Position numbers and translations under genes: made by a program. This document shows, piece after piece, positions 21,004 to 31,072 of a DNA stretch of 64,000 nt. Every line of letters begins with the position of its first letter. The first letter of the stretch is position 1. The notes below the pieces were generated by a model, which saw only the letters and a list, made by a program, of their open reading frames with translations, did not search any database and was not told the origin of the DNA. This DNA is from Rhodosporidiobolus odoratus (Eukaryota; Basidiomycota; Microbotryomycetes; Sporidiobolales; Sporidiobolaceae): assembly GCA_034387635.1 (NCBI GenBank), contig JAOANU010000025.1:92001-156000 (forward strand). The letters run 5' to 3'.

Positions 21004-24000
21004 ATGGCGTCAAACTCTCCCCCTCCTTCGGCTAGCACCCCGTCCTCCTCCTCGTCTCGCTTAAATCAACCCTCGTCCGCAACTCCGACGGCTGAATCAA
21101 GCAACCTGAGATCACGCAAACTCTCACTCTCGACTCAACGACTACCCACTGCCACCGCATCAGCCGCTCAACTCTCCCCTTCCCAGTCCTCCTACTCGAC
21201 TTCTCCCACTTCCCGCACCGACCCCTCCAACAGTCTACTAAGCCAACCTGAATTGGGTCTCGGGCTCATGCTCGATGACAACGGCGTACCAAGTCCCCGC
21301 GCCAGTATCGACAGCACCGCAGGCAGGAGTCGAGGAAACAGCTTCGGTACAGCAGACCGGGCCAGCGGCAACCACGACTCTGACGAGTTCTTCCTCGCGG
21401 CCGCTGGCGGCACAACCGGAAACGACATGAAGCGCACACCCTCGGGTAGGATCCCCAAACCCAGTACCGTCGGAACCTCGTCCCCCCTCCCCATCTTTAC
21501 TGGTTCGCCAAACCCTGCCCACGCACAATACGCCTCTCCTCTCCCTTCCCCCGTTCCAACCCCTCGCGCCTTTTCCCCTGCGCCATCGCATCAGGCGTAT
21601 ACCCTCGGCGGTCCTTCGTCCTCGACCGCCGGACCGTCCAACTCAGCGCCCATGTCGCGCCCTCCCTCGTACAACTCGATTATGGCCTCGAGCGCGCCCA
21701 TGGATCGAGGTCGCTCAGGTGGCAGTGACATTCACTCTCGTCAGCAGAGTCTGACGTCGGCTTGCCCGCCTGTCACTGCTGCCGCGCTAGGAACACCCAA
21801 AAGCGAGGTTACGGCGTTTGGGTCGCCTGCCGTGGGAGCAGGGAACCAGCGAGGCGGATGGAGGTCGTATGACTGGGGCGTTGGCGCGGAGAAGGCTTAC
21901 GATAGCGCCGAGGATGTGAGGGAAGGAGCGAAGCGAAGAGCGGCAGGTGGGAACGCAGAAGACGGCTTGATCGGAAGGGTTCTTGCAGCCCCTGCGCACG
22001 TTCTCGCCTTCTTCCTGCGACCCATCAACTCGGGCACACCGGGCTACAGCCAACGTCACCCCCATTCGCCAACACTGAACGGTTCAGGTTCTCCTTCGAA
22101 ACCTCCACCTGGCGCAGCGCAGGGCAAACGGTACCCCCTCCCGATCCGACTACTCACCTTCGGCTACCTCATCTTCTCCTTCCTCTACCTCACTCTCTCA
22201 ATCTCCTCGTCCGCTTTCTCCCCTTCTCCCGCTGCTGCAAGCGCAGAATCGCAATCCCGCCTTGCTGCCCTTAGGGCCCGACTCGGCGCACGAGGAGGAG
22301 CGGGCCAAGAAGGGTGGCAGCTTGTCAAGGATTATGCGGATGGTGGGCTGGAAAAATTGGGTTGGGCGAGATATAAGAGTGGGGAGGATGGGACGAGTGC
22401 GCCGGTCAACGCGCCGGTTGAGGGTGAGGCGGAGGACGCAGTGGAATGGGGACCGGTGAGGAGGGTTGGGCACCCGGATCGTAAGCGCCTCTCTTGTCGC
22501 TTTCTCTCCCTGTGGTCCGCGTTGGCTGACTCGAAGCTTGTTCGCTTGTAAGGCCCCGAGTCGGCGCTGCAGATGCAGGATCCCAAGCACAACCCGCTTA
22601 CGCCTTTCAGCCACACTTACCGGTTCTCGAAGATGCATGACAAGGTGCATTGGGACTTGCATGACGAGATTGTGCCGTATGTCCCTCTCCTTCGCTATGT
22701 TTCTTGGATCCGGGTGCTGACTTTATCTCCATGCTTGCTCGGCAGCTTCGCCTTCCATGCGTCTGCCAAGCCCGAAAAGACGGACGTGACAGCTTGCCTC
22801 TACTCGAACGAAGCCTGGCTCGACATGCTTCCGGCGTTCCTTCGCACTTGGCGAGGACCTGTCTCTCTCATCTTCGAAGCGACTCACTCCCGCCTCGATG
22901 AGATCGCTCGTACCAACCTCCTCACCCGCATCTCGACCCTTCGCAACGAAGACTCGCTCGTCAAGCAATTCGTCGACTTCCATCTCGTCGGAACACCCTT
23001 TACCGTGCTCGAAAGGACGCTCAACAAGACTCGAGAACGGTTGATCAAGACTCCGACCGCGTACAATTACCAGCTCAACCTTGCACGCTTCTTCGCCCAG
23101 ACCGACATCGTCTTCCTCGTCGGCGATGCTCGTATCACTCCTTCCGGAGGGTTGAGGCGCAAGCTTACGGGTCCGGGGATCCGCAACCTGCTCCTCGAAC
23201 GAGGTGATGCTCTCGTCGTCCCTACGTTCGGGTTCATCCGCGACCCGACTGGCGAGCCCTCGACCCTCAACTCTATCCCCACCCTTCGCGCCAAACTCGG
23301 CCTTTCCTCCTCCACCTCGCCCAGCGCCGTCGACGGCGAGAGTGCACAGCCGGAAGAAGCCACGATCGTCAGTTCGTTGGCAGGTGTCTCGGCAGAGGAG
23401 TTCGCTCCCATCGCCGCAGAGCACATCCACACCCTCCTCGAATCGCTCCCCCTTTCTCCGCAAGACTGGCCAACCCGCAAGCAAAACCTCGTCTCAATGG
23501 TCAACACCCGCATTCCCTCCCTCGAATCGCCTACGACGGCTCAACTCGCTCTCTACGACCGTCGATGGGACCTCAACCACGGTCCTTCGAATTGGTACCT
23601 CTGGCGCAAATCCTCGACCGACCCTCGGTTGCTCGAAACCCCTTCTTCAGGAGGCGGTCTCGGACTCGGACTCGATGGCGCCGTCGGGGGCGGTAAAGAA
23701 GTCTACCGAGTAGTCGACTACGACCTCCACTACGCCCCCCTCGTCGTAGTCAGCAAAAAAGGTCAACCGTGGTGCACGGAAAGGTTTGACGATGTCAAGG
23801 CTGCTTGTGTTTATCAGATGTATCTGAGTGGGGCCGAGATGTGGGTCGTGCCGGATGAATGGGCTTATACTTTGGAGGTTTTGGAGAAGAGGCCCGAGGG
23901 GGTTAAGGAGGATCCGGCGGAGAAGTTGAAGGTGCGTCTCGGGCTCTCCTTCATGACGACATCTCGTTCTGCTCTGTTGAGCGACGCCTGTCTACTGGAA

Positions 24001-24280
24001 GATGAGCAACGCAAACTGACTCTGCCATCCCATCGGGCTTGAACAGAACTCGATTCAGTCGCGTTTGTACGGCAAGTTCCACCAAGAGGCGTGCATGCAC
24101 TACGGGCGAGAGTTCTTGTCCATGTCGATGTGGGACTCGGATAAGGCGCAGCATTTGAGGGAAACTTGCGCGAGGGTGCGTGGCGATTTCTCTGCTTCAG
24201 CTGTTCGGCTAGGTATTGACAAATCTGCACTTATCTGACACGCACAGACTCTGGGAAGCTGGGGTATGGGCTCGTCATAA
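21004..24280 (+). CDS. LARGE-like glycosyltransferase, GT49 family
   Basis: Predicted Golgi type II membrane glycosyltransferase. A roughly 350-residue Ser/Pro-rich cytosolic N-terminus precedes one membrane helix (LLTFGYLIFSFLYLTLSISS, near 22150). The lumenal part follows short introns (from 22480 and 22682). It reads LYSNEAWLDMLPAFLRTWRG, PVSLIFEATHS, YNYQLNLARFFAQTDIVFLV and GDARITPSGGLRRKL, then VVDYDLHYAPLVVVSKKGQP, TERFDDVKAACVYQMYLSGA and EMWVVPDEWAYTLEV. This order matches the GT49 domain of LARGE/B4GAT1 proteins. Last exons are NSIQSRLYGKFHQEACMHYG and a short GSWGMGSS end. The usual DxD metal motif after the 'VF.L' strand is GDAR here. Acceptor and product are unknown. Confidence 0.8.
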
Positions 24281-24841
24281 GCCTTCGTCCTCATGTCGCT
24301 CGACCGAAAACCGCCCCGAGTTGCAATCGTTCCCTTCGCACCTTTTCTATCAGCATTTTCGTTTTCCCCGTCACACACTTTCGCATTTCGCACGCCTCGT
24401 TCCTCGTTCAACAGACCTTCGTTTACCACCCTCGGCATGACCAGACCCTAGACGCGGTTTTACATCGCTTCGTGCTTTCCCCCCCTTCGTATCGCTCTGT
24501 CCTTTTATCTCGTCGTTTTTCCCTTCTTCTCCTCCGCTCGCTATCCATTGTCAACACTCGTTCCAACCTGCTACTCCCCCTGTCTCTCCCTCTCACATCG
24601 CAGCCGTTGATACCCCGTTTGATACCCCGAATCTTTTCATTTAGCCTGGGACCCATCTGGCGTCGAGCGGCGGTCTTTCGGTTTTACTGTTTCTGTCCCC
24701 CTTCGCGGCTTGCCTCGATGGAATACATTGCTTTCACCTCTGTTTGCCTGCATTATCCCGGTGAGACGTCGTTGTGCGATCAGAAGAGCTTGATGAGGCG
24801 ATGAGAACTACTCAACTTTCACCTCGTACTGTCACTCTCGC
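24281..24841. promoter_or_regulatory. Intergenic, probable promoter of TMLH gene
   Basis: About 560 bases, strongly CT-rich on the plus strand (notably 24470-24640), a common feature of fungal promoters. No coding sequence or named site is recognised. Confidence 0.4.
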
Positions 24842-26034
24842 ATGTTCCAAACAGCTTCAAGTCGTGTAGCCTTAAGCTACTTGAGCTGTCTAAGAGCCTC
24901 ACAACGAGTCTCAGCACTGCGCGCGCTCTCCTTGACTCGCTCCACCACCTCGTCCCCACTCTCATCTTTCCCCTCTCCCGCTCCCTCATCCCATCAAGCA
25001 GCCAAGCAGACACATCCCAAGGTCCTACAAGACCCTAAAGTAAAGGGACTGCTCGCTCTTCAATTCACGGGAGGTGCGACTTCAAAGTTGTAAGCCCTTT
25101 CTCTGGCCTTTTCCGAGGCAGTTCGGGTGCTGAAAGCATGCTCGCTTTCATAATGCTACAGCTCGTATGTCTGGCTCAGAGATCACTGTAGGGAAGAGAG
25201 GAGTTTCCATCTGACGACGAGGCAGAGGCTGGTCGATGCTTGGAAGGCGCGCCTCTTTCCTCCTTCTGCCTACATCTTCTGGGCTTACCTTTCTGCTTAA
25301 ACAGATCCCCTCCGCCATCGTACCAAAAGGTGTCAAGGCGGAGGCGGACGGCTTGCATATCACCTGTTTGTCCCCCCCTTCTCTCGTCGAATGCGACTTC
25401 CGGCGACTGACCACACGACTGTGAACCCCTTGCAGGGCCCGCATCAGACTTCGAGGACTCGTATACTAGCTTCTTACCCTGGTCTTTCCTGGTTGAAAAC
25501 GCGTACGACCCCCCGCTGGTGCGAAAGTCGGATTACAAGACAGCGGTTGCTCGGTGCGTTTTCTACCTCGGATCACTTGACTCCCTCAAATCAACTCGGA
25601 CGCTCACCGGTACTCTGGTCGAGTAGGAGAGTGATGTGGACGAAGAAGATTTCCGCCAATCTGCCCACGGTGGCTTATGACGACGTTATGGGCTCGGAGA
25701 AAGGTGTTTACGAGTGGCTTAAACGGATAGTGCGTGCTCTACCTACCTCGCTGCCTGTCTCCCCCACTCTAGTTCAATCCCGTCTCCGCAGGACGTCTAC
25801 GGCTTCGCGCTGGTCTCTGGCATTCCTCATACGACCGAAGCAACGGAGGAGCTCTGCCGGCGGATAGCGTTCTTTCGAGAAACGCACTATGGCGGGTTCT
25901 GGGAGGTCGAGCCAGCCTTCGAGCATGGCGACCTAGCTTACAGTGATGTACGGCTTGAGGCCCATACCGACACTACCTACTTTACCGATGTGCGTCACCT
26001 TCTACACGTTCCTCAAGTTGTGCCTTGCGAATTT

Positions 26035-26082
<48 letters not shown>

Positions 26083-26873
26083 GCAGCCCTGCGGTCTCCA
26101 GCTGTTTCACCTCCTCTCTCCCACGTCTACTCACACCGGCGGCGAGAACCTCCTCGTGGACGGATTCCGTGCCGCTCATCTGCTCCGCACCCGCTCCAAA
26201 GACGCCTACGAAATCCTCTCGACCCTGCCCATCCCCTCCCACGCAAGCGGCAGCGGGTCTTCCTCTCACCCTTCCGGCGTACACTACCGACCTCTAAGCC
26301 GCTACCCAGTCTTCAACCACGACGACCGGGGCGAATTAGTCCAAGTTCGATGGAATGGAGATGATCGTGGACCTATTGGTGGATTGGCGTTCAAGGGCAA
26401 GAATGTAGATCGGTGGTACCATGCTATTAGGAAGTGGGAGAATGTGTTGAGGAGTGATGAGGCTCAGTTGTGGACAAAGATGGAACCGGGAACGGCTATC
26501 AGTGCGTTTCAAGTCCTCCTCCCGTGGTTTATCGCGTTCTACGATCGGCCTTGGCGTCCTCCTTCACCTGTTCCCGCTCGGCGCTAACGTGTTCTCCCGT
26601 GCCGCAGTCTTCGACAACCACCGCGTCCTGCACGGCCGAGCAGCTTTCACTGGCAAAAGACGACTCTGCGGCGCCTACATCAACGGGGACGATTACCGAT
26701 CGCGTCTCCTCGGGCTGGAGAAACAGTTCGGCGAGCTCAAGGGCGAGTTCAAGAGCGGCTACAGGCTCGAGCGACAAGGAGTTTGGAATGCGGTTGAGAG
26801 ATTGGGGATTGAGAGGGTTCCGGTGGAAGGGAAGAGGGCGGACAAGGGTGGGGCGTGGGAGGAGTACCTGTAA
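24842..26873 (+). CDS. Trimethyllysine dioxygenase (carnitine biosynthesis)
   Basis: Fe(II)/2-oxoglutarate enzyme that hydroxylates N6-trimethyllysine, the first step of carnitine synthesis, normally in mitochondria. The N-terminus (MFQTASSRVALSYLSCLRAS) is Arg/Ser-rich like a presequence. Exons give FSYVWLRDHCREERSFHL, ASDFEDSYTSFLPWSFLVEN, DVYGFALVSGIPHTTEATEE, RIAFFRETHYGGFWEVEP, EAHTDTTYFTD, PCGLQLFHLL, GGENLLVDGFRAAHLL and VFDNHRVLHGRAAFTGKRRL. HTD supplies two iron ligands and RVLHGR the distal His. 'TDTTYF...PCG.Q.FH' favours TMLH over gamma-butyrobetaine dioxygenase. The cysteine pair expected after RDHC (CxxxxC) is reduced to one Cys. The intron before PCGLQ contains a 45-base C run. 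Confidence 0.88.
26036..26080 (+). repeat. Homopolymer of 45 C in an intron
   Basis: Positions 26036-26080 are all C, followed by GGGCAG and the exon for PCGLQLFHLL. The tract fills the polypyrimidine position just ahead of the 3' splice site of the trimethyllysine dioxygenase intron that begins about 25990. Apparent frames through it encode polyproline or polyglycine and are artefacts. Its exact length may be a sequencing or assembly estimate. Confidence 0.95.
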
Positions 26874-27067
26874 AACGCCTGTAGCTGTAGGAGCTGTGAG
26901 GACCTGGATTCTTCGCTCTATCGCTCTATCGGGTTCTGTTCAGGAGAGACGGATCTTGATTCTGTCTCGTCTTCTTGCCAGTCTCGGCATGACGAGCCGG
27001 GCATGGGTCTGTACACCTTTTGTCCTATTTACAGCATCGCAAGCGAGCCTTGCCGCTCTTCAGAATC

Positions 27068-29739
27068 CTACTGCTTCTCCGCGTGAACGGCGCCATCGTG
27101 CAACTTTGCCTCGAGCACATCCCCCTCCCCAACCGCCACAACCGGGGAATCCGCATCGACGTCAGCCTTTGATCCAGCGACCGCCGCCCAACTTCCTCCA
27201 CTCGCAGTCGGTGCCGCCGCCGCCTTGCCCTTGGAAACCTCGTTGACGAGATTCCCGTCGTCGAGGTGAGGCTTGAGGACGTCCCCCTCTCCCTTTGCGA
27301 CGACCGGGGCATCTTCCGCAACGCCCTTCGAAGAGGCAGCTGCGGCGTACGAGCCTCCATCCTCCGGAGCAGGGACAGGTGCCACAGGCTTCTTAGCCTT
27401 CTTCTTCTTGTTCTTCGACGATTGTGACTTCTTCGCCTCCTTCTCCTTCTCCTCAGCGGCTTGAGCTTCCTTCGCTGAGTCGACTGCGGACGGACGGGCG
27501 ACGTCTACCGATGATTCCGTGGTGGACGAGTCGGTTGTAGGAGCTGGAGTAGGAATAGGCGGCAACTTTGGTTCGTCATCTTGCCTAGGCTTCGTCTGCT
27601 TCTCGGCAACGAGCTTGCCATCCTCGAGGTGAGCTTCGAGAGTCTTGCCCTCACCCTCGGCTACGACGGGTGCGTCTTGCGAAGTCGAGTCGGAGGAAGC
27701 GGCAGCGGCGGCGAAGGAGAAGCCCGGCTTAGGGGGTTCGACTGGCTCGGGGGCGGGAGCTGGTTTGCGGGAAGCAGGCTTGGGCTTGTCCTCGCGTGCG
27801 GTGGTGATCGCTTCGTCCGTGACGGGCTTGGCCTTGTCGTCCTCGATTTTGGCACCATCCTTGGCAACCTTGTTAAGAAGGCCGAGGACGGCGTTCATGC
27901 CGAATTCGAAGTGGCGGTCGGGACCGGCCGACTTGGTGCGCCAGAGAGTTGGAACCGTCTGATAGGAAACAATCAAAGTTAGGGCTGCGACGGGGTGTGC
28001 ACAATAAATGGAAGACGCCGTACGCGATCGAGAATCACCCACATATGCGGACCGTACTCCTTGAACAGCTTAGTCGGCTTGACGCCGGCCTGCGGTACGG
28101 CAATGACAAGTCAAAGTTAGCGATCCATTTACTGAGAAGGTCGAGTTTGCTTGCTTGGGCCGCAGGCAAGGAGGGTACAGGCAAGCAGCCAGGGAAGCAA
28201 GAGGCTGACCTTCTGTAAGTCATTGTAGAACGCCTCGCAATCGTCGGTAAGGATCTCGGCCCCGCCCCACGACACCAACGTCTTGCCGTCACCCGGGAAA
28301 GCCTCCTTGAGCCACTCCGGATCCTTGCACATGACCGGGTTGACATACGGGCTCTTGAACAGCTCGACTCCCTCGATCTTGTTCCACCCGGTCCAGCCCT
28401 GGTAATAATCCGCGAGCTGATCGACCGGCACAGGTGGGACGCGCTGGGGGTCTGCGAGTTGCCAGATGGGGTTGAGAACCCAGCGAGAGCGGAAGCGGTG
28501 TGTGAAGGGGAGACGGGCGCCGACGTAGTCGAAGGCGCTGCGGCAGACGAAACCGGGGGTGGTGATGTCGTAGAGCGCGTTTGCGGTGTTTGAACGGGCG
28601 AGAGAACCCATGTTGGCTTCGGGCGAGATAAGGAGGGCAGCCTGTGAGAGGCGTGCAGGTGAGGTGTGACAGAGATCACGTGCACAAAAGGAAGAGGAAG
28701 AGCAAGGAAGAAAGCGCAACGTCAGCAACCCGTCTTCCGGAAGATTGGACAGCTCGCTGACGCACGCCAGGCTTTTCCGGCGTAGGTCCCAATTCACTCG
28801 GCACCGTGACTTCTCTCGCAGGACGAGAGAGGTGGAGCAAGAACGCCGTGACGAGGTTGCCGCCGAATGAATCGCCGGCGATGAGAATCTTGGAGGGCGA
28901 GATGCCGAGGGTATTGACAAGGTAGTGATAACCAGCGACAGTCTCGATGAGCTGAGTCGGGTACTTGTATTCGGGCGCAAGACCTGTGACATCCATACGA
29001 GATGAGTAACGGCTGAAAAAAGGTGCGTGGTGTGAAGCGAGGAGGAAAAGGGGGAGAAGCGCACGGTAATCGAGGGTGAAGATGCTGAACCTAGCGCCCT
29101 TCTTTTGCTGGTTATCGTTAAGCGCTTGCATCCAGAAGTCGTGCGCGGTGTTGCCGGTGTCGACCCTGTTTGAGGGTGAAAATGCGATCAGCGGGACACA
29201 AGAAAGGAAGGAAAACGGGGCTTACGTCGATGCTCCCCCGTGCAGATGGTACACCACGACATCATCCTCAGTCCTGTCCGTACCTGGCTCAGCGATCCAC
29301 CAGCCGGCCGTACCATTGACCTCAACCTTTTTCACCCAGTCACGCTTGCCCTTGAAAGCTGGGCCGGCATGGGTGAGAGCGTACGAGTTGGTGTTGTTGC
29401 AGAAGAAGCGAATTTGGGGGATGGAGCAGCGGGAGAAGATCCACTGGGTGAATTTAGCGAGGGCGTCGGCCAGAAGAGGGCGTCCGAGGGTGCGCTGGAT
29501 TGGGTGAATGAGGCAGAGGAGGCCGCGCTCGAGAATAACTCGAAGGGGCAGGAAGAAGACTGTAGTAGAGCGGTCAGCAGTGCCTCCAAGACGGTTCAGA
29601 GTGGAGAACAGGACGTACAGAGCTGCCAACCAAGCGTCCAAGCCAGGTGCAGGCCGCCGAAGAAGGTGAGCTTCTCCTCCTTGCGCCCGCGCACGAGAGG
29701 TAGCTTGACGTTTGCGTTGTCCGTCTTATTGTGCGGCAT
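27068..29739 (-). CDS. Alpha/beta hydrolase (HSL/Say1-like) with repeat tail
   Basis: Predicted lipase/esterase or deacetylase. The start MPHNKTDNANVKLPLVRG is at 29739. A hydrophobic stretch follows (FFGGLHLAWTLGWQLALYVL), suggesting membrane anchoring. Catalytic landmarks in order: VVYHLHGGA (HGG oxyanion motif), FTLDYRLAPEYKYP, AGDSFGGNL (nucleophile Ser), SWGGAEILTDDCEAFYNDLQ (candidate acid) and KLFKEYGPHMWVILDR (catalytic His). Short introns separate these blocks. After the domain, from about 27960 to the stop at 27068, is a long Lys/Glu/Ala/Pro-rich tail containing KNKKKKAKK and three 43-residue repeats. The catalytic domain assignment is firm; the substrate is unknown and the tail is of no family I know. 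Confidence 0.85.
27071..27724 (-). repeat. Three 43-residue repeats in hydrolase tail
   Basis: Protein repeats at 27724-27596, 27358-27230 and 27199-27071, each exactly 43 codons. Each begins GxS(F/Y/W)AA(A/V)A(A/S/G), continues with a variable acidic spacer, then (A/S)PVVAxGEG, a short gap, an L-x2-(H/K)-L-x-DG core and a (L/V)(V/H)xE end. Units 1 and 2 are separated by a Pro/Lys-rich spacer with KNKKKKAKK; units 2 and 3 are nearly adjacent. The aromatic at position 4 changes F, Y, W, so the units have diverged while key Gly, Val and Asp-Gly positions stay fixed. Confidence 0.85.
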
Positions 29740-31072
29740 GGTGGTGGTGGAGAGGAAAGAAGGAAGAAGCTCCCGTCTCTGTTTGACGTCGTTGCATTGC
29801 ATCCGAATTGGAGATGAGACACTTTTCTTTTGCGAAGGTCAACTTGGCCGTGAAAACATCCTGCAAAGCGTGCAATACAAGACGCAGAGGGGAAAGGGGC
29901 CTGGATAACTATTCTGAAGGCTTCATGTCCGCTTGCGAAGTCTAATGTGCGCGGCTGCGACAAGCTCGTATTGCCTATGCACCTACAAGCAACTGGGACC
30001 GCTCGGCTTGCTCTCACCGCGGCTGTCGTGCCAGTCCCCGCCAATTTGCTGGCGCTGTTGGAGCTATAAGGGTCGAGGGCCAGCAGTAGAGGGTTGATAC
30101 AAGGTTGACACGAAACCGAAACAGACGTTTATTGCGATGTGCTCGTGACCTGTCAGTCGAGAGCTGAGTGGGCAAATTTCCACTGTATGCGAAGGAGCAC
30201 CGCAACCTAAGGGAGGGTTCACGGCAAGTCGAAAGAGGAGGTCGCTTGAAGAAAAGAGAGAAGTGGAGTAGTCGGAGGAAGAGACGTTGTGTACATTCCC
30301 CACCACTTCTGTGTGCCCCGCGTTCCATTCAGCCAACGATGTGCTGAGTAGTGGCGCACCTTCGCCGCAGGTGCTCTAGGTGAGAGTGTGGAGACTCGGT
30401 TGGACTTCGGGGAGAACCCCCTCCAACTGCCATCAGCTCGTGCCCCAACTCAATCTGCCCTGGCGTTGCTCCCTGCTCTGTCTTGACGTCGAACCTAAAG
30501 TGCCATGCCCGCTCGATGCGGTGCAGTATGTTTGATTCGGCAAGTTGGGCGAGAGAGAGACGGATTGTAACGATGGCGCAAGTTAGCGTTCGCTGAGCAA
30601 CGGCGGGCGGTCAGCCAGAGGCTTTCGAGCTGTGGTGTGATCTATTTGAGGTACAAGCCACAATGGAAGCCAGGTTACCCGGATAACCCGGACCTCTTGA
30701 TTCCGGACGTTATAGGCTCTCCTTCGCTCCTCTCGCTGACCCACTCTCCTGCTCGTCCCACGAAGCTGCAGCTTTGCGCGGAAAATCCGCATCCGAGCAT
30801 GCTACCGGACTGGCGATCCCTTGACGCCGGATAACGACTCCTCTTCGCCGACCTCATTCACCTCTCTGGCCTCCTAGTTGGGCGATCCAACCGCGCCTCT
30901 CCTGGATGAGCCCAGGAGCTGTCTCTCGAGCCCTCCTGCCGTAACCGCTTGTGCTCGAGGCAGACGCCTGCCGTTGCTGATCCGCTTGATATTACCGACT
31001 TCAGCCCTTCTGTGCAATTGCCTCGCTTACTCTTCGCCTATCCTGTTGAGCCGTCCGTCAATACCGCCCGAT
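29740..31072. promoter_or_regulatory. Long divergent intergenic region
   Basis: 1.3 kb between the start codons of the hydrolase (minus) and the putative zinc-finger gene (plus). Both promoters must lie here. The plus frame of the regulator is open upstream to an ATG at 30878, so its start might be earlier. I find no coding region with recognisable similarity. Confidence 0.4.

Noticed and set aside
25943..26587. Open frames with long polyproline or polyglycine through the poly-C tract
   Set aside because: They arise only from the 45-base C homopolymer in an intron; flanking in-phase exons define trimethyllysine dioxygenase.
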